Below are positions 33,971 to 45,096 of a stretch of DNA of 64,000 nucleotides, piece by piece. The DNA comes from Gigaspora margarita (lineage: Eukaryota; Glomeromycota; Glomeromycetes; Diversisporales; Gigasporaceae). A program made the position numbers and the translations under genes. The notes below the pieces were generated by a model. It saw only the letters and a program-made list of their open reading frames with translations, was not told the DNA's origin and searched no databases. How positions within the stretch are numbered: position 1 is the stretch's first letter; every line of letters starts with the position of its first letter. The DNA is taken from assembly GCA_009809945.1 (NCBI GenBank), contig WTPW01000764.1:2921-66920 (forward strand), written 5' to 3'.

Positions 33971-34631
33971 TATATAGGTACTAATTAATTAATTTGCAAA
34001 TCTGTATAATATATAAATTATAAACCAAAATTAAACCCAATTTAAGGTTAGAGTTAGTGTGGGCTTTGGAATTGAAGGTGTTATAGTTTATAATAAAATT
34101 TTGCAAGGAATATTTTTTGTGAGAGCCTGAAGAGTGATTTTATAAGCAAAATTTTAAGTTATTATGTGTACCTGTGTTTATATACTAGTGTACAAATAGT
34201 AATTGCCTAAAAAATAATTTCTTAAAAAATAAAACAATTTACTTTATTTTAATTAGAGTTAGATAAGTTTAGTTTGGATTGAAGTAGATATAGTTTATAT
34301 CAAATTTTGCAAAAAAATTTTTTGACAGAATATAAAGGCAATTTTCTATACAAAATTTTGATTTTTTAAAAAATTATAGTTTTTTATATTGTTTATATTA
34401 CACCTGATTCTGAAATTTGATTGGTTGGACAATAAATAAAAGTACCACATTATGCTAGCTTCTTTATAAAATATATGATATAAATAAAAATATGAAAAAG
34501 CAACAAAAAGCAAAATAGTTATTTTGTATAGTGCATATTTGACAATTATTTAATGTTTTCAATTTTTCAAATACCAAAACTTTTATACAAGAGGTTTTTT
34601 AAAAACTAACCAGTAATTTTATAGAGCTTAT
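33971..34631. other. AT-rich spacer with a diverged ~230-bp duplication
   Basis: The segments near 34030-34170 and 34245-34375 share GGTTAGAGTTAG, ATAGTTTATA and CAAATTTTGCAA-like blocks. No gene was seen. Confidence 0.35.
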
Positions 34632-34647
34632 ATATCTCTATAAAATT
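34632..34647. repeat. LINE target-site duplication, left copy
   Basis: ATATCTCTATAAAATT is identical to 41849-41864. Confidence 0.85.
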
Positions 34648-34885
34648 TTTTTTTCTTTTTTTCCCCCTTTGATAGGTCTCGCCGTGACTCGACCTCTTAG
34701 CTTTATTAGATATTTAAAAAAATAAATACAATACATTTCTAAGAATAAACAAAGCCTGACATCATCTGAGTATATTACCCAAATGCAACCCATCGCACCA
34801 ACTCTTTGGAGAGTTAGAGTCTGAATTAGCCCTTATCAAAAGGAGGTCCAGAAGGGAGTTTCACCCAATTGGATCAGACGTGAGA

Positions 34886-35553
34886 TCACTTCAGTCCACA
34901 CTTCGTTAACCTTCTCTTCTTTCTCAATCTGTAGTATATTACTTCTATTTGTTGAGGATCTTGCTCTTTTTTCTTTTGGTACCATTTTTGTATCTTTCCT
35001 TGGTTCTGGAGCTTTTTTCCTTCTTTATCATGCCTGAGATTCTGATTGCTTTTTCCTATTCTACTACTGCTGAGCAGCAAGTTGTCCAAATAAAATCACA
35101 AAAGAGGTTCCAGGTGAGCGAAATAGCATAGTCTAAGAGCTTTAGAGCCTCTTGATTTGAGTTTAAAAGGTTTGTTATATTGAGTATGGCTGACTTCTGT
35201 AATAACCCTTTAATTATATTTCTTCTTGCCTGGCAGTTTTCCTTTTTCTTCCTTCCAAAAATGATTCCCTTCAGATCTTCTTTTTTAAACTTACGCTTGT
35301 ACTCTGGCTCTAATTTTTTCCAGCACATCTCTGATACTACGTCTTCAATGTTGTACTATTGAAAATCTAGCGCACTGCATTCTGCCAAATATTCTTGAGT
35401 TTCTTTTTCTCTATCATTACACATGACACAGAAGTCTGATGTGTAGAGAAGAGGTTTTCTTCTTTTTAACTCAGCAAGAACAGGAAGTGTTTCTGCTAGT
35501 GCTTTGATACGTAAAGCTAGTCTTTTGCTTTGTTTAAGCGAAATACAGCACAT
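34886..35553 (-). pseudogene. LINE C-terminal region with Cys-rich knuckle
   Basis: Minus-strand frames contain CVMCNDREKETQEYLAEC, a C-x2-C-x(n)-E-x3-C pattern like the zinc-knuckle region found after RNase H in such elements. A basic tail (RRKKRRLTKCGLK type) follows. One base within the knuckle pattern may have replaced the usual His. Non-functional. Confidence 0.65.
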
Positions 35554-36078
35554 ACCACTTTGTCTTTTGATTTGTTTCCAGTACGAAGACCAATTAAATG
35601 TCCTATTCGAGTGATTATCCTCTAATTTGAATACTGCTTTTGTACAAAACTATCCTGCACCGTTTTGGAGTTCGAAGGCCTGTTTGAGAAAACTTCTTGT
35701 CAGCTTCTCGACTCAGATCTCTTTCCAAAAAAGGGACACCTCAAACCTTGAGTCCTTTATTGATTTAAGTCTAGAATTTCTAGTGATGAGAGTGCGATCT
35801 TTGCATTGTAGTCTGCTACATCATTCCACTTATCCCCGCTATGTGCTTTAACTTTCTCCAAAACAAGTTTGATCTGCTTGGTCTTAATTGTATCAACTAT
35901 CTTAGAAACCCAGAAGAAATTTTTTTTTGTACCATCTGTTCAATCTTGTTTTACCTTTCAAGTTTTGAATACTAGCAATTGCCATTGCACTATCCGTGCA
36001 TATTATTACCTTGCTATTTAACAGTACTATTAGTAGGGCTAACCAGATTGCAATTGTTTCAGGCTTTGTGGATAAGGG

Positions 36079-36411
36079 CTATAAACTAAGCCTAATACTA
36101 CCTTTAGCTACAACTATATTATGTTCTAAACTAATTTGTACCCAACTTGCTTCCATAACCCCTTGACTAGAAAGGGAGCCATTCGTGTAAAATTTGTATA
36201 CTTCTTTCCTATTTAATGTATTTTGTTCCAGCACCTCCAAAAGGTCAAAGGAAAGTGCCTTATTCGAGACTTGGAACTTTACTAAATGTCTAGCCAGAGA
36301 AGCCTCTATTGTTAGCTGTGGATCCAGAATATTGGGAGCTAAAGCTTCTACATTTCCCATCTTCTTTTTGGCAATTACTTCTTTAGGAACAAGAAGTACC
36401 TTTTGGTTCAC
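36079..36411 (-). pseudogene. LINE RNase H domain relic
   Basis: The frame contains YKFYTNGSLSSQGVMEASW, which resembles the first motif of RNase H (YTDGS). The catalytic Asp appears as Asn, so the domain would be inactive even in frame. HNIVVAKGSI follows as the next strand. Confidence 0.7.
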
Positions 36412-37576
36412 TATATTCTGAATCTTGGGATAAACACCTTGAATGTCTTCCTTCCGTATCCAACTAAGACAAACTTCTTTTTCCTTGTTTAAATTTAGCT
36501 CACAATCACTGCATTTTCAAGCACCTGTTCCATTTTACCTTTCTTTAAGATTACATTTTTATCCTGCCAGTGTTCTGCTAGAACTTCTCTTTTCCTCTTT
36601 TTGACAACCCGTCTTATGGTCATGCTATTTTCTTTCTCTTCTACAAGCACCCAATCCTTGATTCTATTGTCTTATTTGATATCTGCTTTGTCAGGTATAA
36701 TCAATATATTATTAGAGTTGTACATGCTTAGCCCTTCACTAATTCCTCTGTTCAAGGGGTTGGTGAGGTATTTCTTTTTGATCGAACTAAACTATGTTGC
36801 TGCTTTGCCCTTGTATGATTTTTCTCTGATAAATTTAATCTGTTTCTATGTCATAAGTTTTGTACCCTCCTCGCTTATCACTTGGTTTAGAAAAAAGAGA
36901 CCTAAACTTGTAGACTTCTATGCACTTTGATGAAGTGTTTTGGTTCTAGAACTTCACGGAAACGGGGGCCTGTTCCATGTATTTTCCAAAAATCTAGCTC
37001 GTGTCTTATAGTTAAATTGCACTCCTTTGCCTTATAAATTATTTGGCAATTCAGATTATTTTGCCAGATTCTAAGGTTAAAAGGTTGTAGTTCTTCTTGC
37101 TAGAGGTTTGCTGTAAGACCTGCAAGTGAGAGGCCCTGTTTGAGCCTCACTTTTGTGAGAATACCTTCTGTATTCCTTGTATTAATTCTAATCTGTAGTG
37201 ATGTAACTTGATTAGTTAGTAGCTCCTGCCAGAGGACTTTGCAGTTGCTGATGTTTTTATGTAAGATAATGTGATTACTGATTGGTCTTGGAAGATCAAA
37301 CTTGTTTTTGATTAGTTTGACAAAAGGCTAGTGAATTTGTAGGAGAGCGCTCTTGGCTAGTTTAGATATCTGGAGCATGTAACTCAGCTTGGGTATTAAA
37401 CACATGTTGTTTATGTATGTAAGTTGGCTCCGAGTCATTTTTTTGCAGCTAATTAATTTTATAAAACTTCTTACAACTCTTTTGGCTCTATTTTTAGTCA
37501 ACATGTCCTGGACTTTCTCACTTAACCAAACTTCTAGAAATCTAAAAAGTGTGCGCCTTCTCCCCGCCTGAACTTT

Positions 37577-38967
37577 CTAGTGCATAAAGTAAACTGCTCT
37601 GTCCTCTAGTTTGCTTGATGAATTAATCACTAACAATTTAGACTTTTCTATATTAATTTGAATGTTATTTAGAATGTAAAAATCTTCTGCCACCCTGAGC
37701 GTCTCTTCGAGTTGTTCCTTGCTATTAGCTAACCATGTTGTGTCATCTGCGTAGGCGATGATAGCTTGACGAAACCAAGTACTAGTAAATTTATTTTGTT
37801 TTAAGTCTGTAGGGTCACGTGATTCCATAGTGAAACCTAGATGTTTTGTGCTTTGAATTTTGGATAGCAAGGGGTCGTAAAAAATCCTCCAGATAATAGG
37901 TGAGAGGACTTCTTCCTGATCTATTCTGTCGTTAGCAACAATTGCTTTTGTATGTTCAAAAGCCGTAATTACTTTAACTTTCCTCTGTTGGAAAAGGCCT
38001 AGAATGAAAATGCAGATCTTTTTGGTAGGACCCCGAAATATACATAGATAGGTTAGGTATGAGTTTGCAGATCTTTTCTATTTATAGTAATTTTTTGCTT
38101 ATTTTTGGTTTTTTGCAGATTTTTTCTTTTTTAGTAACTCTATAATTAACCTGACCTATCTATGTATATTTCGAGGTCCTTTTTTTGTAACTTAATACAT
38201 TTGAGGGCTAAAGAGAGAGAGTCCAGGAGAACTGAGTCAAAAGCCTTTTTCATATCTTGAAAAAAACCCAGAGCTCTTTCTTTTGCTCTTTTGCTACTTC
38301 AGTTAGGTTATTCAGGAGGTGAATTTGGCTCTGATGTGGATTCTCTGGGCAGACTGGCAAAATTTGAATCTCTTAAAATCATTTTCCCCCCAAGATTTTT
38401 GTGAGCCTTTTAGTTAAGATCTTTGTGACGCATTTTCGAAAAGTTTCTAGTAAAGCTATTGGGTGCACCGAGTTAAGCATAAGGTCCCATTCTGGTTCTT
38501 TTGAAATAGGATAAATTTGTGCCTTTTTCCAGCTTTCTGGGACCTGACCCGAAGTTAAACACAAATCTGCAAACTTTTTAAAACTTCTCTGTGTTGTTAG
38601 TGATGCATTCTTGATTAGATGTAGCTGATTCCTGAAATTCCTGGTGCTGTATTACATCTTAGTTCCCTGAGCATTGCGTTCTACTCATGTCTAAAATTTT
38701 CTGGTCCAGTGATTTATACCTGTCTTCTTTTATCCATTCGATTGGGCTATATGTATCTTTTCAATCGTTTGATATTTGCTCTAAATTTGTTTGTCTTTTG
38801 GCAAATTGTTGCTGGAAGTAGGCTTCTGTTTTTGTGAGAACTTCTTTCGGGTCTGTCAACAAAAGGAATTCGCTGTTTATATTGCTTAACACTCTATCAA
38901 TCGAAACCTTACAAAAAGGTTTTTCTAGAAGACTTTGTATCATTCTTCCTTGTTCATTTTTGATCAT
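37577..38967 (-). pseudogene. LINE reverse-transcriptase relic
   Basis: From the 5' side: a pre-RT region (SIDRVLSNINSEFLLLTDP), finger motifs (PESWKKAQIYPISKEPEW, then HPIALLETFRKCVTKIL) and the palm with AIIAYADDTTWLANS. The catalytic YADD is still present. The thumb-side frame ends near 37577. A 154-bp MITE (38027-38180) and several stops and frameshifts separate the pieces. Confidence 0.85.
38027..38180. mobile_element. hAT-type MITE (AGGACC family) inside the LINE
   Basis: Ends AGGACCCCGAAATATACATA and the complement of AGGACCTCGAAATATACATA are flanked by TTTTTGGT and TTTTTTGT, an 8-base target duplication with one mismatch. The interior repeats TTTTTTGCTTATTTTTGG and TTTGCAGAT. Relatives lie at 43465 and 18490. 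Confidence 0.85.
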
Positions 38968-39879
38968 TGCACATTGCTAGTTTACAAGGTCCTCAATACA
39001 TTTGGTTTTTTCTTTCTCTATTTCTGCAGCCTAGCACTTGTTTAAAATAAACTACTATTCTTTTATTTTAGCTAGGGAATCTTCAACTGAAAAGTTGCTA
39101 CTTAGCATTATTTCTAGCCTGTATTTTTTGTTAATTTCTCTTACTTGGTGATTGAAATCTGCTATTATATCCACTGACAGACTTGGCGCTTTGGTAGTTT
39201 TGATTTGACATTTGAGTGATTTGTAGATTCTGCTAAGAGAAATTACATCTTTCTTAAGTATCGCACTTGCGCTATTTTTGTCAAACTTGTTAGGCCTTAG
39301 ATTGTTTGGGGCTCCTTTCTTGAGCTATTTGTGAAGGATGTTTCTCTTCGCTGCGTATAATATACCCTTTTCGAAAGAGTCCCATATTCTATTTAGTTTT
39401 GTTGTGTCTACTGATTTGCGTAGTTCCTCTAAATTATTTTTGAGAAGCAGGTTAATACTGGGTCTGTTTTTTAGATATCTTTTGAGATCTCCACTGTATT
39501 CTTCCTATTTTTCTTTTGTCATTTGGTCATAGTGAAAGAGTAATTATCAATTGTTATTACTTTTTCATTGTCAGTTGGTGTAGCACTGATTTTTCCAAAT
39601 GTGATTGTAACTGAAGCTACATTATGGTCGCTTCCTGTACAAGTTGTCATCTCATAAATCTTAGCTGCTACTAGTTTATTCACCAGATTACTTTCTAACT
39701 ATATTTGATCATTCTAGAGCTAGATTCTCTGTTTGTCCATGTAAATTTCCTGGCCTGTGGATTTAGGATCCTGAACAAGTCTAGAAACTCTTGGTTTTGA
39801 AACTATCTGAATAGTGGAAGTGTTTATTCGTTGTTGTATTAGCCTGCTCTGATTTGTCTAAGTCTTTATTGGGGACATA

Positions 39880-40388
39880 ATTGAAGTCACCCATGACTAT
39901 AAAATATGAACTTTTATCTTTGTTCATATATACTTTAACTATTTCCTGTTGAATCTTTTTTGCCAGAGGTTTGTCATTTGGAGGTATATAGACTAACAGG
40001 ATAGTAACATCTGTTTACTTGAAAAAGTGATGCACCTCTAGCAGATACTCACTATGTCTAATAACTTTTCCTGTATGAATACTCATTTTCTTTCTTAGAA
40101 GTAAGCCTACTCCAGAGCCCTTTTTTTTAACACTGCTACAGTCCGACCAGAAACCAAAAAAGTCATTTCTTTCCTTTAGCAAAAAGTATCCTTTCTTACT
40201 TGTAATATTTGTTTTTGTATATTTATGTCCTTTTGTTCTGCCCATTCTAATAATGCATCCATTTTTTGACTATTTGCTTTAAGCCCATTAATGTTATATA
40301 ATGCTATTCTAAGTTCTGTGTCAGATGTGTGTAGTGGATTTGAGAATTTACTTTCTGAAGGCCAACCCACCTGTTGGCCTTGTTCCAT
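39880..40388 (-). pseudogene. LINE AP-type endonuclease relic
   Basis: The N-terminal strand IALYNINGLKANSQKMDALL matches the start of endonuclease/exonuclease/phosphatase-fold domains. KKKGSGVGLLLRKKM and, further on, YFIVMGDFNYVPN (GDFN motif) follow in the expected order. The equivalent of the Glu motif is in decayed sequence. Confidence 0.75.
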
Positions 40389-40813
40389 TAATTCAACTGG
40401 GGCACCTATTAGGAGCGGTTAGGGCAACTGCTCTATAGTTTTCTTCAATTGTTGCAAGTCTTTTCAGAATTTCTTTAAGTATATCTGTTTGATTTTCATC
40501 TGAATAGCATTTATTGTGCCTTTCTTTAAATGGACCTCTAGACCAGCTTCTTCATCTAGCACTTCTGCTAGCTTTACTTGGTCCAGCTAACTCCTGATAG
40601 TAACTACCTTCACTACTAAAATTGCTATTATTAGTGTTTTTGTAAGAGTGAGAGACCACAGGTCTGTTTTCTTTGCCTGAACTCTCTAGACCTTTTTTGC
40701 TTGTTAAGCTTTTTGAAACTCCCTTCTTCTCTGTTGTAATTTCTTGTAGAGCTGTTTTCTGTTTGGTTTGGAACTTTTTCTGGTATCACCAAAGCTAGTT
40801 TACTATTATAATA

Positions 40814-41848
40814 CTACACTGGGTTTTTGAGCGCCTGATTTAGGTTCTCCTGTGTTTCAAAGTAGATGCTTTCTGCTCCTCGTTGGTTATTATTTCTGTT
40901 TGAAGATATGTATACTGCATTAGCTTCGATCTGATTTAGTTGTCGCAAAAGGGCACTTTCATCTGCTGTTTTGGGGAGATTTTTAACTACTGCCTTAAAC
41001 TTGCTTCTTCCTATTAGCATTTCTTTATCATATCTTCCTTGTGTAAGTCTAAGCATTTTTTCTTCCTCAAAGTGTATGCTCCATGTTGTTAATATATAAT
41101 TCTTCCTTTCTCATTTTTCAGTACCATTTCAACATATATGGCTTTAGACTTTCCATTTGCCATTGTGCCCTGTATGGTCATTCTTCCATAAAAACTAAGA
41201 CTTTTCCTAATTCTCGCTGCAGTTGTTTCATTAGGGATGTCCCAGATTATGCATTTGATTTTGTTTTTGTTAAAAAATAAGGTTTCTTTTGTAAATTCTT
41301 CCTCTATACTAAAACTTGGGCTACTAGTTGCCTTTATTGATCTGGGTTCATCTAGTGTCGATTCCTGCTTGTGGTTGTCTAAATTTAAAAGCTCCTAAGA
41401 TGGGGTGTGATTGGTTAGAGATGTTTTGTACTTTTTCAGACTTCGAGTTTTCTATTTGGTTTTCTAGTTCTTCAATTCCATAATCTCTTGTGCCACACTC
41501 AGTTGCGAGTAGGATGTTTTGATTAAATTTTTTTGTTTCGTCTTCTACTGTTTCTATAATATTAAAAAAGTATTGTTCTTTTTCAGAGATTTCCTTATTA
41601 ATTGCTTTTTTATAACCAATCTATTTATGTAATTCTTTTGCTTCCCTAATAAGGCAGATCATGTTGAGATCATTGATACCCAGCCACTTTGCAATAGATC
41701 TATCTGTTTTTGAAATTCTTCATTTGAGTTCTTGATCTGGGTATAGTGCCTCTTGTGGCATAAAGCCAAAAAACTCCTTGTATTTGAGCATTCTTTCCAT
41801 ATCTGTAGCTGTAGGTGTTCTGTATTTTCTAGAAGTAGATGTTGAGTC
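40814..41848 (-). pseudogene. LINE first-ORF region with RRM-like folds
   Basis: The first frame (MTQHLLLENTEHLQLQIWKE) at the 5' end is followed by a stretch with IWDIPNETTAARIRKSL and IYVEMVLKNEKGRI. A second piece then has FKAVVKNLPKTADESALLRQ and RGAESIYFETQENLNQAL. The two pieces resemble tandem RNA-recognition motifs, as in the nucleic-acid-binding ORF1 of some LINEs. Confidence 0.6.
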
Positions 41849-41864
41849 ATATCTCTATAAAATT
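41849..41864. repeat. LINE target-site duplication, right copy
   Basis: ATATCTCTATAAAATT is identical to 34632-34647. Confidence 0.85.
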
Positions 41865-41929
41865 ACCAACCAGTTTTTTTGAAATTATTTATATAAAATA
41901 TTTAAATTAGAGATGACTTGTTATAGTAT

Positions 41930-42010
41930 TGGACATTTGAACAATTTGAAAATTTGAACATTTGGACAATGTCCAATTTTTCAAATAATTTGTTTGAACA
42001 TTGTAAATTT
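41930..42010. mobile_element. fragment of TGGACA-rich hAT-type MITE
   Basis: TATTGGACATTTGAACAATT and CATTTGGACAATGTCCAATT resemble the terminal motifs of the element at 45097. Only one end seems to be left. Confidence 0.4.
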
Positions 42011-42164
42011 TTTTATTGAACATAATAAAAAATTTAATTTAACTTTTACCTAAATTAATTTTATTTAGTCCAAATACAAAATATTTCTAATCAATATATA
42101 AGAGTGTTAATAGAAACCAGGCAAATTAAAAATTTTTCAAAATTGAATTTTTATACTTATCTAA

Positions 42165-42388
42165 TGTCATAGCTCATGCTAAAGTTGGCTAATACTGAAG
42201 TTTGTAGTCCCAATTTGAGACTATAAGCCCTGCTAAAATCTATATATACTCTATAAATATAAATTTTATACCCAAACCTACTCTAACCCTATAAGACAAA
42301 AATAAAAAAAACATTTAAAAAAATATAAAATTTTATATCAAAATAGGTTAAAGCTTTAGTATTAGCCAACTTTAGCATCAGCTGTAAC
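42165..42388. mobile_element. MITE
   Basis: Ends CATAGCTCATGCTAAAGTTG (continuing GCTAATACT) and the complement of ACAGCTGATGCTAAAGTTGG are terminal inverted repeats. The interior is AT-rich. Confidence 0.75.
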
Positions 42389-43464
42389 AACTAATATAAA
42401 ACTTGTAAAGAATATTTTTTTATTTAATAATGTTCCTTTTATTAATTAATAAAAATATTAAGTTATTTGCATTTAAACAATAGATCAGAATGGATTATCC
42501 GATCTTAATAGTTAAATGGATTAGAATAATCAACCAATTGAATAATCATGGCCAATCAAGACCAAGTGGATTCATATTGTTGATTATTGTTTGACAACTC
42601 ATACAGGATGGTCCCATTTGTCACTCAACCCAAATACAAATCAACAACAGAATATACATATAGGATTTTGCCTCGCTGCTCATGTGGTTCTAGTTATTCC
42701 TAGCATTGTTAAAACAGTTTTATATCTCCCTCTTTTTCTTTGTTATCCAAGCTATATAGTTGGGCTAACGAAGCACTAATTTTTGATATCCAGACTATGC
42801 ACTCGGGCTATCGATCATATCTATAACTCCCAAATACACTAACACTAAATGCTCCTACTAGTGGTTGGTGGGCGAGTACTAACAACAAAATCAATGCACC
42901 AACATTTCTCTATTCTCAGTTATTTTCTATACCTATAAACATCTGTTGCCAATACCATATACTTACTCAACAGTACCAAAATCTCTCATATAAAATCTTA
43001 TTCTTACTCATTTCCATATATATAATATTTGTTATTAATACCTTATACTTATTATGTATTAACCTTCATAATGGATCCAGTTCATAGTCCTATGGCAAAA
43101 ATTGCCATGTAACTTCGTTCATAGCATCTCATTTTCCTCTTAAATAACTGTCCCTTATAAAGACCTCATACTTACTTAACTGAACTAGCATGTTTTACAA
43201 TCACTTATTATTACTCATTTCCTACATATAAATACCTATCAAACCAATATCATTCATGTGATACCTTATTCTTACGCATTTTTCATATCTATTATATCTG
43301 ATACTAAACCTCATACTATCACGCATCAACTTTTTATATCATGAACCTAGTTTATAGTCTTATGACAAATAGATACTATGAGACTTGTTTATAGCATCTC
43401 AATACCTCATACTAACCAGTTGTCAATGTCATATGTCTGAGTCACAGTCATTTACGGCCTCTCA

Positions 43465-43641
43465 AGGACCTGAAATATACATAGATAGGTTAGGTATAAG
43501 TTTGCTTATTTTGGGGTTTTTGTGCAGATCTTTTCTATTTATAGTAATTTTTTTGCTTATTTTTGAGATTTTTCTGCAGATTATTTCTTTTTTAGTAATT
43601 TTTTAATTAACCTGACCTATCTATATATATTTCGGGGTTCT
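43465..43641. mobile_element. hAT-type MITE (AGGACC family)
   Basis: Ends AGGACCTGAAATATACATAG and the complement of AGAACCCCGAAATATATATA are flanked by GCCTCTCA and GCCTTTCA, an 8-base target duplication with one mismatch. It is the same family as 38027. Confidence 0.85.
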
Positions 43642-43814
43642 GCCTTTCACTTACTCTTTCTTTAATACCTGTCCTGTTCGATTAGTCCAACAAGCCAATT
43701 ACCTTTGATCATTGATGGTCCACCCAAGCTACCAAACCCTCATACTTACTCAACTGTACTAATGTTTCTTATGAACTACCTCATTCTTACTTATTTTCTA
43801 TACCATAAACAACT

Positions 43815-44810
43815 AGGGCTCTGAAGTTTGATCTGGGTTTGATTTGAGCCTAATCAAATCCCAAATCAAACCAAACTCAAACCATAAATTTTATATAGTT
43901 TGAAATTAAACCAAACTCAAATAAAAAATAATCAAATTCAAACCAAACCCAAATTTTATACAAAGTTTGATTTGAGTTTGATTTGAAGTTTGCAAACAAG
44001 TTTGAGTTTGAATAATATATATATATTTTTAAATTTTAAACAGTTTCTTAATTCTAACTTTGTATTTAAAAATATACTATATGTTTCCAAATTAAGCTAC
44101 CTTTTTTGGACAATTTTGGATACTAAAAATCTAAGATAGCTTATTTTCAGATATAATCGATTTTTGGTCAATTTCCAATAGTAGTTACATAGTAAAGTCT
44201 AAATTCTACTATATAAATCTATTATTGGTGCTTTAGTAAACTTATTTGGGAGACTAAACTACACTTATTCTGAAATTTTCATCAAAATATGAGTACTTTT
44301 TATTATTTAACTTTTATTTTATACATTCAACAAATATATTTTGTTAATAAAATTTTAATCTCTTCGTTGAACGTAAATATTAAAATCCAATTATTAAAAA
44401 GTTCTTAATTTCATTGTAAATTTTAAAGTGTATGTATTTTGGTCTTCTGATAAGTTTACTTAGGCGGCTTTAATTGATTTACTTAGTAAAATTTGGACTT
44501 TACTATGTAACAACTTTCATTGATCATGGTTAGCTTATTTTCATTTTTGCATTCCTTGACCAAAACCAAAAGAGGAAGGATAGTTTATTTTTAGAGATAG
44601 CTTATTTTTAGCAATATATAGTATTCAAACTCAAACTAGTTTGCAAACTTCAAACTCAAACCCAACCAAACTCAAATTTAACTAAAAAGTTTGATTCAAA
44701 TTAAACTCAAATATTTTTTTAATACTAGTTTGAGATCGGGTTTGATTTGAAATCAAATCAAACTCAAACCTGGTCTAAAGTTTGATTTGATCTGGGTTTG
44801 TAGAAACTCT
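43815..44810. mobile_element. hAT-like element with AAACTCAAA repeats
   Basis: It is flanked by identical ATAAACAACT (43805-43814, 44811-44820), which rejoin the terminal-repeat sequence of the host array. The ends AGGGCTCTGAAG and complement of AGAGTTTCTACA are weak inverted repeats. Subterminal regions are packed with TTTGAGTTTGATTTG in both orientations. A second element (44075-44623) is nested inside. Confidence 0.75.
44075..44623. mobile_element. AAGCTACC-family MITE, nested
   Basis: Ends TACTATATG, AAATTAAGCTACC and complements (TACTATATATTGCTAAAAAT) bound an imperfect palindrome. It shares TTACATAGTAAAGTC and TTTACTTAG blocks with 45330-45846. Confidence 0.7.
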
Positions 44811-45096
44811 ATAAACAACTGTTATCAATACATTATACCTACTCAATGGAACCAAAATCTCTTATACAAAACATTATTTTTATTCCTTTCCTATATACCC
44901 AATATCTATTACAAATACCTCATATCTACCACTCATCAACTCTATGTTATTCACAGTCTTGGTACAAATGGATGCCATATAACTTAATTATAGCATCTCA
45001 TTTTCGTCCTGTTCTTTATGACCTCATATCTACTCAACTGAACCAGACATCTCTCATACAATATCTCATTCTTATTCATTTTCCATACTTATAAAC

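Larger units (their letters stand above)
34648..41848 (-). mobile_element. non-LTR retrotransposon (LINE), near full length, decayed
   Basis: A 7.2-kb element on the minus strand lies between exact 16-base direct repeats. Its 5' end is at 41848, practically at the start codon of the first frame (MTQHLLLENTEHL). Its 3' end is a purine-rich tail (complement of the T/C run at 34648-34672) preceded by GGCGAGACCTATCAAAGGGG. Order from 5': a first region with RRM-like folds, an apurinic/apyrimidinic-type endonuclease, reverse transcriptase, RNase H and a Cys-rich C-terminal region. This is the order of LINEs that carry an RNase H domain. More than ten stops and frameshifts are spread through it, so it is dead. 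The intact target duplication and length mean insertion was complete, apart from a possible small 5' truncation. Confidence 0.9.

Noticed and set aside
34700-41800. Many plus-strand frames of 60-110 codons across the LINE
   Set aside because: They are antisense shadows of the LINE, whose motifs all read on the minus strand.
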